From: Marinobacter salexigens
GTDB taxonomy: Bacteria; Pseudomonadota; Gammaproteobacteria; Pseudomonadales; Oleiphilaceae
Direction of reading: 5' to 3'
DNA: 64,000 nucleotides
Assembly (NCBI RefSeq): GCF_018860765.1
Contig: NZ_JAHKPV010000015.1
Location: forward strand, 14,952-78,951
Shown here: positions 1-9,662 of the stretch, in pieces
Layout: each line of letters begins with the position of its first letter
How positions within the stretch are numbered: position 1 is the first letter of the stretch
Notes under the pieces: model-generated
Database searches by the model: none
What the model saw: the letters and a program-made list of their open reading frames with translations, nothing else
What the model was told of the DNA's origin: nothing
Translations under genes and position numbers: made by a program

Positions 1-48
1 TTTTCCTAAGAAAATGAACCCGCCACCCCAGGCCGAACATGCGTTGTG

Positions 49-2892
49 CTAGTTTCCTTTTAGTTCCAGCATTGGTTTCAGATAGCGACCGGTATGGGAC
101 GCTGGGTTTTCTGCAACCTCCTCAGGCGTGCCTTCTGCAATGATTTGACCGCCCCCTGAGCCGCCTTCCGGGCCCAGGTCGATGACCCAGTCTGCCGTTT
201 TTATTACGTCCAGATTGTGTTCGATGACGACAATCGTGTTGCCTTGGTCCCTCAGTCGTTGCAACACGTTCAGCAATTGCTGGATGTCGTAAAAATGCAG
301 GCCTGTAGTGGGTTCATCGAGGATGTACAGTGTTTTGCCTGTATCGCGTTTTGAGAGCTCTTTGGCGAGCTTTACGCGCTGGGCCTCGCCGCCAGATAAG
401 GTGACAGCGCTCTGCCCAAGGCGGATGTAGGAGAGGCCTACATCGATAAGCGTTTGGAGTTTTCTGGCGAGGAAGGGCACTGCATCGAAAAACTCGCGAC
501 CTTCTTCTACCGTCATGCTCAATACTTCGTTGATGTTTTTCCCTTTGTAACGGACTTCAAGCGTTTCCCGGTTATAGCGTTTGGCTTTGCATACATCGCA
601 GGGAACATACACGTCCGGCAGAAAATGCATTTCCACCTTGATCATGCCATCTCCTTGGCAGGCTTCGCAGCGGCCGCCTTTGACGTTGAAGGAGAATCGT
701 CCCGGTTTGTATCCCCTTGAGCGGGCTTCCTGAGTTCCGGCGAAGAGTTCGCGAATTGGAGTGAACAGGCCCGTGTACGTTGCAGGGTTAGAGCGGGGGG
801 TGCGTCCAATGGGGCTTTGATCTATGTCGATTACCTTATCCAGCTTATCTAGGCCTATGAGCCCCTTGTAAGGTGCTGCGTTTAGAGTGGTCGCTTTGTT
901 GAGTTTGGCCGCTGCGACTGGATAGAGTGTGCTGTTTATTAGGGTGGATTTACCAGAGCCGGACACGCCCGTTATGCAGGTCATTATGCCCAAAGGCAAG
1001 GATAGCGTTACATTGTGCAAGTTATTGCCAGTGGCGCCGGTCAGCGTCAGAATTTCCCCATTTCCTTTATGCCGGGTTGTCGGGATGGCGATTTCTTTCA
1101 CGCCACTGAGATATTGGCCGGTGAGGGAGTTAGGGTTTGCAAGAATGTCAGCAGGTGTTCCTTGAGCGATTATATGGCCGCCGTGTACGCCAGCGCCGGG
1201 TCCGATATCAATCACATGGTCAGCCGCTCGGATGGCGTCTTCATCATGCTCGACCACTATGACAGTATTTCCTAAGTCCCTAAGGTGGGTAAGGGTACTG
1301 AGGAGGCGGTCGTTATCTCTTTGATGAAGTCCTATAGAAGGTTCATCCAGAATGTACATCACACCCACTAGGCCAGCGCCAATCTGGCTGGCTAGTCTTA
1401 TACGTTGTGCTTCTCCCCCAGACAAAGTGTCGGCACTGCGTTCGAGTGTTAAATAATCTAGCCCAACGTTCACAAGGAATTGTAGGCGTTGACGGACTTC
1501 CTTGGTTATCTTCTCGGCAATTTCTCCTTTACGTCCGGGCAAGTCTAGTGCGTCAAAGTAGGAGTAAGCCTCACCGATTGGAAGGGATGTAATGTCAGAA
1601 ATGTTGCGTTCTTCAATAAAAACGTGACGAGCGCTGCGCCGAAGTCTGGAGCCCTTACAGTCTTTGCAAGGCTGTGTGCTGAGATTTCGAGCCAACTCTT
1701 CGCGCATGCTTTGGGAGTCGGTTTCGCGGTAACGGCGTTCTAGGTTGGGAATGATACCTTCAAAGGAGTGCGCCCGCTCCATGATTTGGCCGCGAGAGTT
1801 CACGTACCGAAACGGAATTTCTTCAGAGCCAGATCCGTAGAGGAGCATTGTTCGGAAGTCTTCCGGTAGGTCTTCCCAGGGGGTTTCGAGATCGATGCCG
1901 TAGTGCTCGCCAATGCTACCCAGCATCTGGAAATAATAGACAGCTCGTCTATCCCAGCCTTTGATGGCTCCAGCGGCAATCGTTGACTCTGGATGCTGCA
2001 CGATTTTCTCAGAATCAAAAAACTGCTTAACACCTAGCCCGTCGCAAGTAGGACAGGCGCCTGCGGGGTTGTTGAAGGAAAATAGCTTGGGTTCAAGTTC
2101 ACTCAGAGCGTATCCACATTGAGTGCATGCGTATTTCGCGGAAAAGGTTTGGTCTTCGTCCCCGTTTCCTGTCTCTGAATCCATTGGCGCAACAAGCGCT
2201 ATACCCTCGGCAAGCCCAAGAGCAGTCTCGAAACTTTCAGCCAGTCGTTGCTCCAGGCCGGGCTTTACCTTAAACCGGTCCACGACTACATCAATCTGGT
2301 GTTTGCGCTTTTTGTCGAGGGCTGGGGCGTCATCGATGTCATAGACGGTTCCGTCTATACGCAGCCGAATAAAACCTTGGCTGCGCATGGTCTCTACGAC
2401 CTGAAGGTGTTCTCCTTTGCGGTCGCGAATCACCGGGGCAAGGATCATCAGTTTGCTGTCTTCCGGCAGCGCAAGCACCTGATCAACCATCTGGCTAACG
2501 GTTTGAGCCTCCAGTGGCTGGCCGTGTTCCGGACACCGCGGCTCTCCTGCGCGGGCAAACATTAGCCTTAAGTAATCGTATATTTCGGTGATAGTTCCGA
2601 CTGTAGAGCGAGGGTTGTGAGACGTTGATTTTTGTTCAATAGAGATTGCCGGTGAAAGGCCTTCGATGTGATCGACATCCGGCTTTTCCATCATTGAGAG
2701 GAACTGGCGGGCATAGGTGGATAGCGACTCCACATAGCGTCTCTGACCTTCGGCATAAAGCGTATCAAATGCGAGAGACGACTTGCCAGAGCCGGACAAC
2801 CCCGTGATCACGATCAGTTTGTCCCTAGGGATATCCAGGTCTATGTTCTTCAGGTTGTGGGTACGTGCCCCTTTGATCTGGATATGATCCAT
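49..2892 (-). CDS. uvrA: Excinuclease ABC subunit A
   Basis: UvrA is the damage-sensing ATPase of nucleotide excision repair; as a dimer it loads UvrB on damaged DNA. The 947-residue protein has the full family layout: a first P-loop (GLSGSGKSS) near residue 32, a first zinc finger (CTQC…CPTC), an LSGGEAQR signature, a second P-loop (GVSGSGKST), a second zinc finger (CEAC…CDVC), a second LSGGEAQR and a final Walker B ([12 protein letters not shown]). An in-frame start 126 bases upstream exists, but I chose the ATG at 2892 because it gives the family N-terminus (MDHIQIKG) and has AGGTG just before it. It is divergent from the MFS gene at 3070. Identification is secure. Confidence 0.98.
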   Translation of the reverse strand: MDHIQIKGARTHNLKNIDLDIPRDKLIVITGLSGSGKSSLAFDTLYAEGQRRYVESLSTYARQFLSMMEKPDVDHIEGLSPAISIEQKSTSHNPRSTVGTITEIYDYLRLMFARAGEPRCPEHGQPLEAQTVSQMVDQVLALPEDSKLMILAPVIRDRKGEHLQVVETMRSQGFIRLRIDGTVYDIDDAPALDKKRKHQIDVVVDRFKVKPGLEQRLAESFETALGLAEGIALVAPMDSETGNGDEDQTFSAKYACTQCGYALSELEPKLFSFNNPAGACPTCDGLGVKQFFDSEKIVQHPESTIAAGAIKGWDRRAVYYFQMLGSIGEHYGIDLETPWEDLPEDFRTMLLYGSGSEEIPFRYVNSRGQIMERAHSFEGIIPNLERRYRETDSQSMREELARNLSTQPCKDCKGSRLRRSARHVFIEERNISDITSLPIGEAYSYFDALDLPGRKGEIAEKITKEVRQRLQFLVNVGLDYLTLERSADTLSGGEAQRIRLASQIGAGLVGVMYILDEPSIGLHQRDNDRLLSTLTHLRDLGNTVIVVEHDEDAIRAADHVIDIGPGAGVHGGHIIAQGTPADILANPNSLTGQYLSGVKEIAIPTTRHKGNGEILTLTGATGNNLHNVTLSLPLGIMTCITGVSGSGKSTLINSTLYPVAAAKLNKATTLNAAPYKGLIGLDKLDKVIDIDQSPIGRTPRSNPATYTGLFTPIRELFAGTQEARSRGYKPGRFSFNVKGGRCEACQGDGMIKVEMHFLPDVYVPCDVCKAKRYNRETLEVRYKGKNINEVLSMTVEEGREFFDAVPFLARKLQTLIDVGLSYIRLGQSAVTLSGGEAQRVKLAKELSKRDTGKTLYILDEPTTGLHFYDIQQLLNVLQRLRDQGNTIVVIEHNLDVIKTADWVIDLGPEGGSGGGQIIAEGTPEEVAENPASHTGRYLKPMLELKGN

Positions 2893-3069
2893 AACACCTC
2901 GCTTGGAGAAAAAACGGAAATTATACCGCGTTACGTCGGCTGCGGCGAAAATGCCGGTTATCTTGTGCCTGTCCCCCGTTGAAGAACCTTCTGTTACAAT
3001 GCGCCGCCTGCGGAACATATGTTCTTTAGCAAGGTCACGTTTTCAACCCCGGGAGAGGAGCCAACTGCC

Positions 3070-4440
3070 ATGAATGCGCTGGAAAAACGCTCCGTATTTG
3101 CGTTGGCATCGGTTTACGCTATTCGTATGCTCGGGTTGTTCATGATCATGCCTGTATTTATGCTCTTAGGTGATGACCTTCAAGACGCAACTCCGGCCCT
3201 GCTCGGCTTCGCTATTGGCGCCTATGGCTTAAGCCAGGCCTTGCTGCAGATCCCATTTGGCCTGCTTTCTGATCGAGTTGGCCGCAAGCGGATGATTTAT
3301 ATCGGCCTGATTCTGTTTGCTGCAGGTAGCATACTCGCAGGCTCTACGGACTCAATATACGTTGTTATAGCTGGCCGGATCCTTCAGGGCGCTGGTGCTA
3401 TTGCCAGCGTGCTTATGGCGTTACTCAGCGATCTCACCCGCGAAGAAGAACGGACCAAGGCCATGGCCACAGTGGGCATATCGATTGGGCTATCCTTCTC
3501 TGTGTCACTTGTGTTGGGGCCGATACTGGGGGCGGCATGGGGGCTTTCGGGGATTTTCTACGTTACTGCGGCTTTGGCGATAGTTGCGCTGCTCATAGTT
3601 AACCGCGTGGTGCCTACACCACACCAGCACAAGGTAAGTGCCGATACTCATCCAGCGAAAGCGATGCTGGGGCGGGTATTGTCAGACAAACGCTTGTTGC
3701 GGCTGGATTTTGGTATATTCGCGCTGCACTTGGTGCTGACGTCGCTGTTTCTGGTGTTCCCATCGGTTTTACAGGATCAGCTTGGGCTTGCGAGTCAATC
3801 ACACTGGTGGTTCTATCTCAGTGTGATGATTACTTCATTTTTCGCCATGGTGCCGTTTATCATCATTGGCGAGAAGAAGCGCATGATGAAGCCAGTGCTC
3901 TGTGGTGCAATTGCGCTGCTCACGCTCGCAACGGTTGGGCTTGCGGGGATATCCGCTAGTCTTATTTTTGCCTGGGCGGTGATGTTCTTCTTTTTTATGG
4001 CCTTCAACCTTCTGGAAGCTAGTTTGCCGTCTTTGATCAGTAAAGAGGCGCCTGCAGCCAGTAAGGGGACCGCTATGGGCGTGTATTCTACCTCCCAATT
4101 TATGGGGGCTTTCCTAGGCGGAGCCTTTGGTGGTTATCTGCTGCAACAAGTCGGAATTGAGGGTGTTGTTTGGTTTATGGTAGCTGTACTCGGTCTATGG
4201 TTGCTGGTCGCATTAACAATGCCGGCGCCGGGTCACACCTCCGGTTTCGTGGTACAGTTGCGAGATGTGGTCGGCGGCCAATATAACGACGTTGATGGCA
4301 GCCTGCGACGCTTGCCGGGTGTGCAAGATGTGGTCATTATTGAAAACGCTGCCACTGCCTATTTGAAGGTAGATCGACAGCACTTTGACGAAGCGTTGCT
4401 TGCGGACTTTCCATTTGTTCGACACGGCAGCAATTCTTGA
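3070..4440 (+). CDS. MFS transporter, YajR-like with C-terminal YAM domain
   Basis: A 456-residue inner-membrane major facilitator protein. It has about 12 hydrophobic segments and the loop 2-3 motif GLLSDRVGRKR (MFS motif A). After the last membrane segment, about 60 residues (FVVQLRDVV… to the end) form a ferredoxin-like tail resembling the YAM domain of E. coli YajR, whose length (454) is nearly identical. The substrate is unknown; YajR is thought to be a proton-coupled exporter. The ATG at 3070 is preferred over an in-frame ATG at 3019 because GGAGAGGAG lies just upstream of it. It is followed after 57 bases by ssb. Confidence 0.88.
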   Translation: MNALEKRSVFALASVYAIRMLGLFMIMPVFMLLGDDLQDATPALLGFAIGAYGLSQALLQIPFGLLSDRVGRKRMIYIGLILFAAGSILAGSTDSIYVVIAGRILQGAGAIASVLMALLSDLTREEERTKAMATVGISIGLSFSVSLVLGPILGAAWGLSGIFYVTAALAIVALLIVNRVVPTPHQHKVSADTHPAKAMLGRVLSDKRLLRLDFGIFALHLVLTSLFLVFPSVLQDQLGLASQSHWWFYLSVMITSFFAMVPFIIIGEKKRMMKPVLCGAIALLTLATVGLAGISASLIFAWAVMFFFFMAFNLLEASLPSLISKEAPAASKGTAMGVYSTSQFMGAFLGGAFGGYLLQQVGIEGVVWFMVAVLGLWLLVALTMPAPGHTSGFVVQLRDVVGGQYNDVDGSLRRLPGVQDVVIIENAATAYLKVDRQHFDEALLADFPFVRHGSNS

Positions 4441-4497
4441 AATCCGAAGGCCCGCAAGGAATGCGGGTATCGTTGAAAACAGAATCGGGAGCAGAAC

Positions 4498-5037
4498 ATG
4501 GCAAGAGGCGTAAACAAAGTTATTCTTATTGGGAACCTCGGGCAGGATCCGGATACCCGTTACACCCCGAACGGCAATGCCGTGGTGAACCTGACTCTTG
4601 CGACCGATGAGAGCTACAAGGATCGCCAAACCGGCCAAATGGTTCCGAAAACGGAATGGCACCGCATTGTTATGTTTGGGAAAATCGCCGAGATCGCTGG
4701 CCAGTACCTGCGCAAAGGCTCGAAAGTTTACATTGAAGGTAAGCTCCAGACTCGCAAGTGGACGAACAAAGAAGGCCAAGACGTGTACACCACTGAAGTG
4801 GTTGTCGATATCAACGGCCAGATGCAGATGTTAGATAGCCGTGGTGCTGATGGTGGCATGAATCAGGGCGCACCCGCTGGGCGCCCGCAGCAGCAATCGG
4901 CACCAGCACAGTCACAGAACAGTCCTCCGCCACAGTCCGGTGGTTACAACAATCAGAGCCAAAACCAAGGTCAGCCACAGCAGGGGAGCAGCATGCCCGA
5001 GCCAGTGGATGATTTTGATGACGATATTCCGTTTTAA
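4498..5037 (+). CDS. ssb: Single-stranded DNA-binding protein
   Basis: SSB coats single-stranded DNA in replication, recombination and repair. The 179-residue protein has the N-terminal OB fold ([18 protein letters not shown]…, about residues 1–110). A Gln/Pro/Gly/Asn-rich linker follows, then the acidic tail DDFDDDIPF, which recruits partner proteins. GGGAGC lies before the ATG. The uvrA–MFS–ssb neighbourhood is common in gammaproteobacteria. A strong hairpin follows and separates it from the convergent diguanylate cyclase gene. Confidence 0.98.
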   Translation: MARGVNKVILIGNLGQDPDTRYTPNGNAVVNLTLATDESYKDRQTGQMVPKTEWHRIVMFGKIAEIAGQYLRKGSKVYIEGKLQTRKWTNKEGQDVYTTEVVVDINGQMQMLDSRGADGGMNQGAPAGRPQQQSAPAQSQNSPPPQSGGYNNQSQNQGQPQQGSSMPEPVDDFDDDIPF

Positions 5038-5064
5038 TGTTTGCGTAATCCAGATAAGTTATTG

Positions 5065-5101
5065 AAAACCAGTCGCCCCAAAACTAGGGTCGACTGGTTT
5101 T
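5065..5101. terminator. Bidirectional hairpin terminator between ssb and the cyclase gene
   Basis: A perfect 11-bp stem (AAAACCAGTCG / CGACTGGTTTT) closes a loop that contains a further CCC/GGG pairing. It has T-runs on both strands, so it can serve both convergent genes. Confidence 0.85.
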
Positions 5102-5126
5102 AGTTCTTGGCAAAAAATTAATGAGT

Positions 5127-6755
5127 TTAGTCGTCTCCATCCGGCTCACTGACTACAACCCTGTTTCTTCCTGCACGTTTGGCAGCATAAAGCGCCGTAT
5201 CTGCAGCTGCGAACCAGTTCTCTTGCCGGTAACCTTTTTTGTAGCCAGCCACCCCCACACTAATAGTGATGGTGCTATCCGGACTGCCCGGGATTTTGAT
5301 TCCCTCAGCCACGCGAATGCGTAACTTCTCCGCGATTTGATAACCCATTTTTTCATTTGCGCCGGGAATCAAAATGGCGAATTCCTCTCCGCCGTAGCGG
5401 CCAACTACATCATAGTTTCTGGCATGTTCCATCATTATGCTTCCTAACTTTGCAAGCACGCTGTCGCCAGTCTGATGACCCCAGTTATCATTGATCTGTT
5501 TAAAGTGGTCTGCATCCAGCATTAAAATAACAGCTGGATGTTCTCCTCTGGATGCTCGGTTTAGTTCTTGTTGCACGCGCTCCATCAAATAGCGGCGGCT
5601 ATAAACTCCGGTAAGTGCATCTTTGTTGACCAAGTCTTCCAACTTGGAGTTCAGTGTTCTGATATCTCTGGTTCGAGATGTGATGGTGGCCTCCAACTTG
5701 CCCGTTGCCAGATGCATACCAAAATAGAGTGCAAGTTCGATCAGTATGAAGACAAAAATGGCATAAACAACATTGACCCATGTGTCGCGATAGAGCCCCT
5801 GTAGTGCGTAGTCAGCGGGTTGCCAAATCATGACTCGCCCTAGCGGCGGCTCATGTTTGTCGCGGATGCCGATATAATCACGAAGAGCAAATTCGGTTAA
5901 TGAAATTGGGCCGCTTCGTGTTTTTAGTATGATGGTGCGGCCTCCGGATGTCGGGTAGTATTCCGGCTTGTTTTTCAGGGCTGCAAGCACATCTTCCAGA
6001 TTGTCGGATGAGCTGGCTTCAACGAAACAGCCGCACTCTGAAGTGAGCGGTTCAGTTGGTGGTTTCCAGACCGCCGCATCCACGCGTTCCTTGCGGATCA
6101 CGATCGCTATTTCGTAACCGATTGCAGAGCTCAACGACTCAATCAGAGGGCTGAACGACGTGCCTACCTCCAGTGCCCCAACTTGTTTTTGGGGGTCGCT
6201 GAAACTGAAAACGGGTACGACACCACGCAGGCCAGCGTATACCCGGCCCAATTCAAACCCCTGACGAGGCTGGCCGTCACGATTTACATCTACGACCAAG
6301 TGCCTCAAGTTATCCATGTTGTCGCCGAACTTTTCAGGCTTGTGAACGCGTAAAAAGCTGTTAGAGCCCGGCCCGAGATGAAAATGCAGCTGGCGCACCT
6401 GGTATTCCTTCGTCATTTTTTGCCAGCCCGGAGAAACTGTTTCGTACAGCAGTGCGCGAATGTCGTCAGGCTTGATGACATTGCCAGCGCTATTTTCTGT
6501 AGTGGCGCGCTCGGCTTCGTTCATCAACCTCTGGACATCGGGAGAGTTGGCAACAAAAGTCGCCAACTGAGACATGCTGTCTAGAGTTGTCGACAAAGCA
6601 ACTTCAAAGGTTTTTTGTGACTGTTGTCCTTTCTGAGCGAGCGCGCTTTGCAGGGCTTCTTTGTCACTTATATAGTTGATCATGACGAAGATCGCTTCGC
6701 TCACGAGTATAGTGAGTGAAACGGCCAGAAAAATCTTGTGGTGCATTTTCGCCAT
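5127..6755 (-). CDS. Membrane diguanylate cyclase with periplasmic Cache-type sensor
   Basis: Predicted to make cyclic di-GMP from two GTP. The 542-residue protein has an N-terminal membrane segment (residues about 6–27) and a long periplasmic region. That region carries the motif LRVHKPEKFGD and GRVYAGLRGVVPVF, resembling the dCache_3 sensor. A second membrane segment lies near residue 340, followed by a short coiled coil and a C-terminal GGDEF domain. The active site reads GGEEF near residue 456, and an inhibitory I-site RNYD lies five residues before it, so product inhibition is likely. There is no EAL domain. ATGs at 6755 and 6746 are both possible; neither has a strong ribosome site. The ligand of the sensor is not known. 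Confidence 0.9.
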   Translation of the reverse strand: MAKMHHKIFLAVSLTILVSEAIFVMINYISDKEALQSALAQKGQQSQKTFEVALSTTLDSMSQLATFVANSPDVQRLMNEAERATTENSAGNVIKPDDIRALLYETVSPGWQKMTKEYQVRQLHFHLGPGSNSFLRVHKPEKFGDNMDNLRHLVVDVNRDGQPRQGFELGRVYAGLRGVVPVFSFSDPQKQVGALEVGTSFSPLIESLSSAIGYEIAIVIRKERVDAAVWKPPTEPLTSECGCFVEASSSDNLEDVLAALKNKPEYYPTSGGRTIILKTRSGPISLTEFALRDYIGIRDKHEPPLGRVMIWQPADYALQGLYRDTWVNVVYAIFVFILIELALYFGMHLATGKLEATITSRTRDIRTLNSKLEDLVNKDALTGVYSRRYLMERVQQELNRASRGEHPAVILMLDADHFKQINDNWGHQTGDSVLAKLGSIMMEHARNYDVVGRYGGEEFAILIPGANEKMGYQIAEKLRIRVAEGIKIPGSPDSTITISVGVAGYKKGYRQENWFAAADTALYAAKRAGRNRVVVSEPDGDD

Positions 6756-6864
6756 GTTAATGAATTCGATAGCTCAAGTCTGAATGTGGTGTACCTTTTA
6801 ACACAAATATGGTCAATTGCCAGTTGATCAGAATTGATTCGAACCGAGAGTGTGAGAGCGGAAG

Positions 6865-8289
6865 CTATTCCTCCTCTGCGCGATCCATGCCCAACTCATT
6901 GATTTTACGTGTTAGAGTATTTCTTCCCCAGCCTAGTAGAACCGAGGCATCGCGACGCTTGCCACCGGTGTATTCGAGGGCCGTTTCGATCATGATTTTT
7001 TCGAACTCGGGCATCGCGGATTCGAGAATGGCGGTTTCTCCTCGCCTTAACTCCTGGTTCGCCCAGTTTTTCAGGCCCTCCTGCCAAGTGATTCCGGTAC
7101 CGAGGGGCTCGCTTTGATTGCGTAATTCGGGTGGTAGATCGTTTATGTGAACCTCTCTGCCACTGGCCATTACCGTGAGCCAGCGGCAGATGTTTTCAAG
7201 TTGCCTCACGTTGCCGGGCCAAGGCAGGGTGGTAAGAAAGCTCTGGGTTTCCGGGCGTAGGATCTTTGGCTCTACCGTGAGCTCGCTAGCTGCTCTTTGC
7301 AGGAAGTGCTGCATCAACCGGGGAATGTCTTCCCGGCGCTCGGCCAACTTCGGCAGGTGCACGCGAATGACGTTCAGGCGGTGGAAAAGGTCTTCTCTGA
7401 AGTCGCCAGCTTGAACGAGCTGTTCCAGATTCTGGTGCGTGGCGGCTATGATGCGCACATCAACCTTAACGGGCGTGGTGCCGCCAACACGATAAAACTC
7501 ACCATCGGCCAGAACTCTTAGCAGGCGAGTTTGGGTATCGCCCGGCATGTCGCCGATTTCGTCAAGAAATAGGGTGCCACCATTAGCTTGCTCGAATCTT
7601 CCCTGACGTATTGCCGAGGCCCCTGTGAAAGCGCCTTTTTCATGGCCGAAGAGCTCGGATTCGATAAGGTCTCTGGGAATGGCTGCCATATTTAGGGCGA
7701 TGAACGGATGGCTGCTGCGGGGACTATGATTATGCAGAGCTTGAGCGACCAGTTCTTTACCCGTTCCGCTTTCCCCGTTGATCAGTACTGTGATGTTTGA
7801 GTGGGATAGCCGGCCAATAGCGCGAAAAACTTCCTGCATGGCGGGGGCTTCGCCGATGATTTCGGTGCTGTGCTGGTGGGCTTCTTCCTTTGGCTGGGAA
7901 CCCGCCCGCTTTTCATGGCTGTGGGCTACGGCCCGTTCAGCCAGAGCAACGGCATCGTCTACATCAAAGGGCTTCGGGAGATACTCGAAAGCCCCGGTTT
8001 GATAGCTGGTGACCGCACTTTCCAGATCGGAATGGGCTGTCATTATAATCACAGGAATGTCTGGGTGAGATGCCGAAATCCGTGATAACAGGGTGATGCC
8101 GTCAATACCGGGCATACGGATGTCGCTGATAATAGCGTCGGGCTGTTCTTGTTCCAGCCGCTTCATAATGCCCTCGCCACTCTCGAACGCGGTGGGCTGC
8201 AGGCCGGCCTGATCAAGGGCGCGCTCCAGTACCCAGCGTATACTGCGATCATCATCGATAATCCATACTTTGGCGGATGTTTGGCTCAT
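6865..8289 (-). CDS. glnG: Nitrogen regulation response regulator NtrC
   Basis: NtrC activates sigma-54 promoters of nitrogen-assimilation genes when phosphorylated by NtrB. The 474-residue protein has a receiver domain with phosphoacceptor Asp56 (SDIRMPG), and a central AAA+ domain with Walker A GESGTGKE and the sigma-54 contact loop GAFTGA. It ends in a Fis-type helix-turn-helix (RRDASVLLGWGRNTLTRKINELG region). The ATG at 8289 is preceded by GGAGGG. The start overlaps the ntrB stop by four bases (ATGA), so the pair is translationally coupled. See the sigma-54 promoter at 9472 and the NtrC site at 9635. Confidence 0.97.
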   Translation of the reverse strand: MSQTSAKVWIIDDDRSIRWVLERALDQAGLQPTAFESGEGIMKRLEQEQPDAIISDIRMPGIDGITLLSRISASHPDIPVIIMTAHSDLESAVTSYQTGAFEYLPKPFDVDDAVALAERAVAHSHEKRAGSQPKEEAHQHSTEIIGEAPAMQEVFRAIGRLSHSNITVLINGESGTGKELVAQALHNHSPRSSHPFIALNMAAIPRDLIESELFGHEKGAFTGASAIRQGRFEQANGGTLFLDEIGDMPGDTQTRLLRVLADGEFYRVGGTTPVKVDVRIIAATHQNLEQLVQAGDFREDLFHRLNVIRVHLPKLAERREDIPRLMQHFLQRAASELTVEPKILRPETQSFLTTLPWPGNVRQLENICRWLTVMASGREVHINDLPPELRNQSEPLGTGITWQEGLKNWANQELRRGETAILESAMPEFEKIMIETALEYTGGKRRDASVLLGWGRNTLTRKINELGMDRAEEE

Positions 8290-9383
8290 GATGTGCCCTC
8301 CAGAGGCAGGAAGATAATGAAGTCCGTTTGGCCGGGTTCGCTCTCGCACTCAACCAGCCCATGGTGCTGGCCGATAATGCTCTGGGTGATGGATAGCCCT
8401 AGCCCTGTGCCGTTAGCGCGACCGCTGATCATCGGGTAGAAAATATTCTGACGCAGCTCTGGTGTAATGCCCGGGCCGTTATCGATGATATCTATTCGAC
8501 ACACAAGTCGGTGGCGGTTAGGGCCAATGGAGACTTGCCGCAGGGCGCGGGTGCGGAATGTAATACTTGGGGCTTGTTCAACACCAGAATGATTGGTTGG
8601 GCTTTCAAAGGCCGCTTCCATTGCGTTGCGGGCGATATTGAGGAAAGCCTGAATCAACAGTTCTTTGTCCCCCAGCAGTTCGGGCAGGCTGGGGTCGTAG
8701 TCCCTTTGGAGCAGCACTCTGCCTTTGCTTTCTGCGTCAAGAAGGGTGCGTACACGCTCGAGTACTTCATGGATATTGGTTCGTGCGAGTTTCAGTGCCT
8801 TATTGGGGCCAAGCATTCGGTCAACAAGACTGCGCAAGCGGTCTGCCTCTTCAATAATAACTCGCGTATATTCCCGTTGGTCTGCGCTAGCCAGTTCCCG
8901 GTCAAGCAACTGTGCGGCGCCGCGAATGCCTCCTAGCGGGTTCTTGATTTCATGAGCCATGCCTCTTACGAGAATGCGGGTGGTTTCCTGTTGGGCAATC
9001 AAGTCTTCTTCACGGCTTATCCTAAGTAGACGATCTCTGGGCTGTATCTCTACCAAAAGTACAGCCGGATCTTGGTCAAGGAGAGATACGGAGTAATCTA
9101 CGGTGCGCTGTGAGCCACTGGCCAGCAGAAATTCAGTCTCCCGGCGTGTGTAAGAGTGGCCGGTCTCGGATGCTTTGCGCAAAGTTCTGAAAGCGTCATC
9201 CGAATCCAGCAGGATGTCGCTGAGCGCAAGCCCGGCGCTGCGTGTCATGCTGGTTTCAAATAGATTTTCCGCCGCAGGGTTTAGGTAGTGGATGACCAAA
9301 TTGCGCTCTAGTACAACAACCGATGTGGTGAGATTGTCCAGCATGTTCTTGAAGTGGTTTTCGCTAGTTGATGACTGTGCCAT
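8286..9383 (-). CDS. glnL: Nitrogen regulation sensor kinase/phosphatase NtrB
   Basis: NtrB phosphorylates or dephosphorylates NtrC in response to PII protein and so to glutamine status. It is cytoplasmic. The 365-residue protein has an N-terminal PAS domain (about residues 10–115), a HisKA segment with phosphoacceptor His144 (GMAHEIKNPLGG), an N box (NIARNAMEAA) and ATP-lid motifs (DNGPGI, GTGLGLSI). There is no membrane segment, as expected for NtrB. AGGA lies before the ATG. It is the first gene of the ntrBC operon. Confidence 0.96.
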   Translation of the reverse strand: MAQSSTSENHFKNMLDNLTTSVVVLERNLVIHYLNPAAENLFETSMTRSAGLALSDILLDSDDAFRTLRKASETGHSYTRRETEFLLASGSQRTVDYSVSLLDQDPAVLLVEIQPRDRLLRISREEDLIAQQETTRILVRGMAHEIKNPLGGIRGAAQLLDRELASADQREYTRVIIEEADRLRSLVDRMLGPNKALKLARTNIHEVLERVRTLLDAESKGRVLLQRDYDPSLPELLGDKELLIQAFLNIARNAMEAAFESPTNHSGVEQAPSITFRTRALRQVSIGPNRHRLVCRIDIIDNGPGITPELRQNIFYPMISGRANGTGLGLSITQSIIGQHHGLVECESEPGQTDFIIFLPLEGTS

Positions 9384-9471
9384 GCGTGGATCCTGTTGGT
9401 TATGGCAAAAGGGGCGGGATGGTGCCTAAACGGAATCCCCCCAATCTGCCTTTGTCGCTGTAACAGGATTC

Positions 9472-9487
9472 AGCAAGAACCGAACCA
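9472..9487 (-). promoter_or_regulatory. Candidate sigma-54 promoter of ntrBC
   Basis: On the minus strand the sequence reads TGGTTCGGTTCTTGCT. It has the invariant GG at -24, GC at -12 and correct 10-base spacing, with the consensus TTGCT at -12. The predicted start is near 9461, about 78 bases before ntrB. An NtrC-type palindrome lies about 150 bp upstream (9635–9655), the usual enhancer distance. Confidence 0.6.
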
Positions 9488-9634
9488 CTTTCGATATGCT
9501 AGTAAATGGATGTTTGGGACAGGCAGCAGAGGCGCCGAGAGGGGGCAGCGCAAGGCAGTCTGTGAACGCAAGGCGCAGGTAGGTTTGGTGCTCTATCTAT
9601 CGGCGCTAGACTATTATTGCACCAAAATAGATCT

Positions 9635-9655
9635 GCCGCACCAGAATGGTGCGGC
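9635..9655. promoter_or_regulatory. NtrC-binding palindrome upstream of ntrBC
   Basis: The perfect palindrome GCCGCACCA-GAA-TGGTGCGGC contains GCACCA-N3-TGGTGC, the NtrC enhancer consensus. A half site, TTGCACCAAAA, follows at about 9618. The same element lies eight bases after the stop of the 9663–10187 gene, so it could also act as a hairpin at that transcript's end. The T-run there is poor, which favours the operator reading. Apart from these elements, the 9384–9662 gap shows no convincing gene. Confidence 0.65.
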
Positions 9656-9662
9656 CTGAGGT

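Noticed and set aside
3019..3069. Upstream ATG for the MFS gene
   Set aside because: The ATG at 3070 has a much better ribosome site, and the extra 17 residues are not membrane-protein-like.
4213..4779. 188-residue frame opposite the MFS gene end and ssb
   Set aside because: It lies antisense to two well-supported genes, and its composition is that of a shadow frame.
9396..9659. Short open frame in the ntrB upstream region
   Set aside because: It overlaps the sigma-54 promoter and NtrC site, shows no domain and has no ribosome site.
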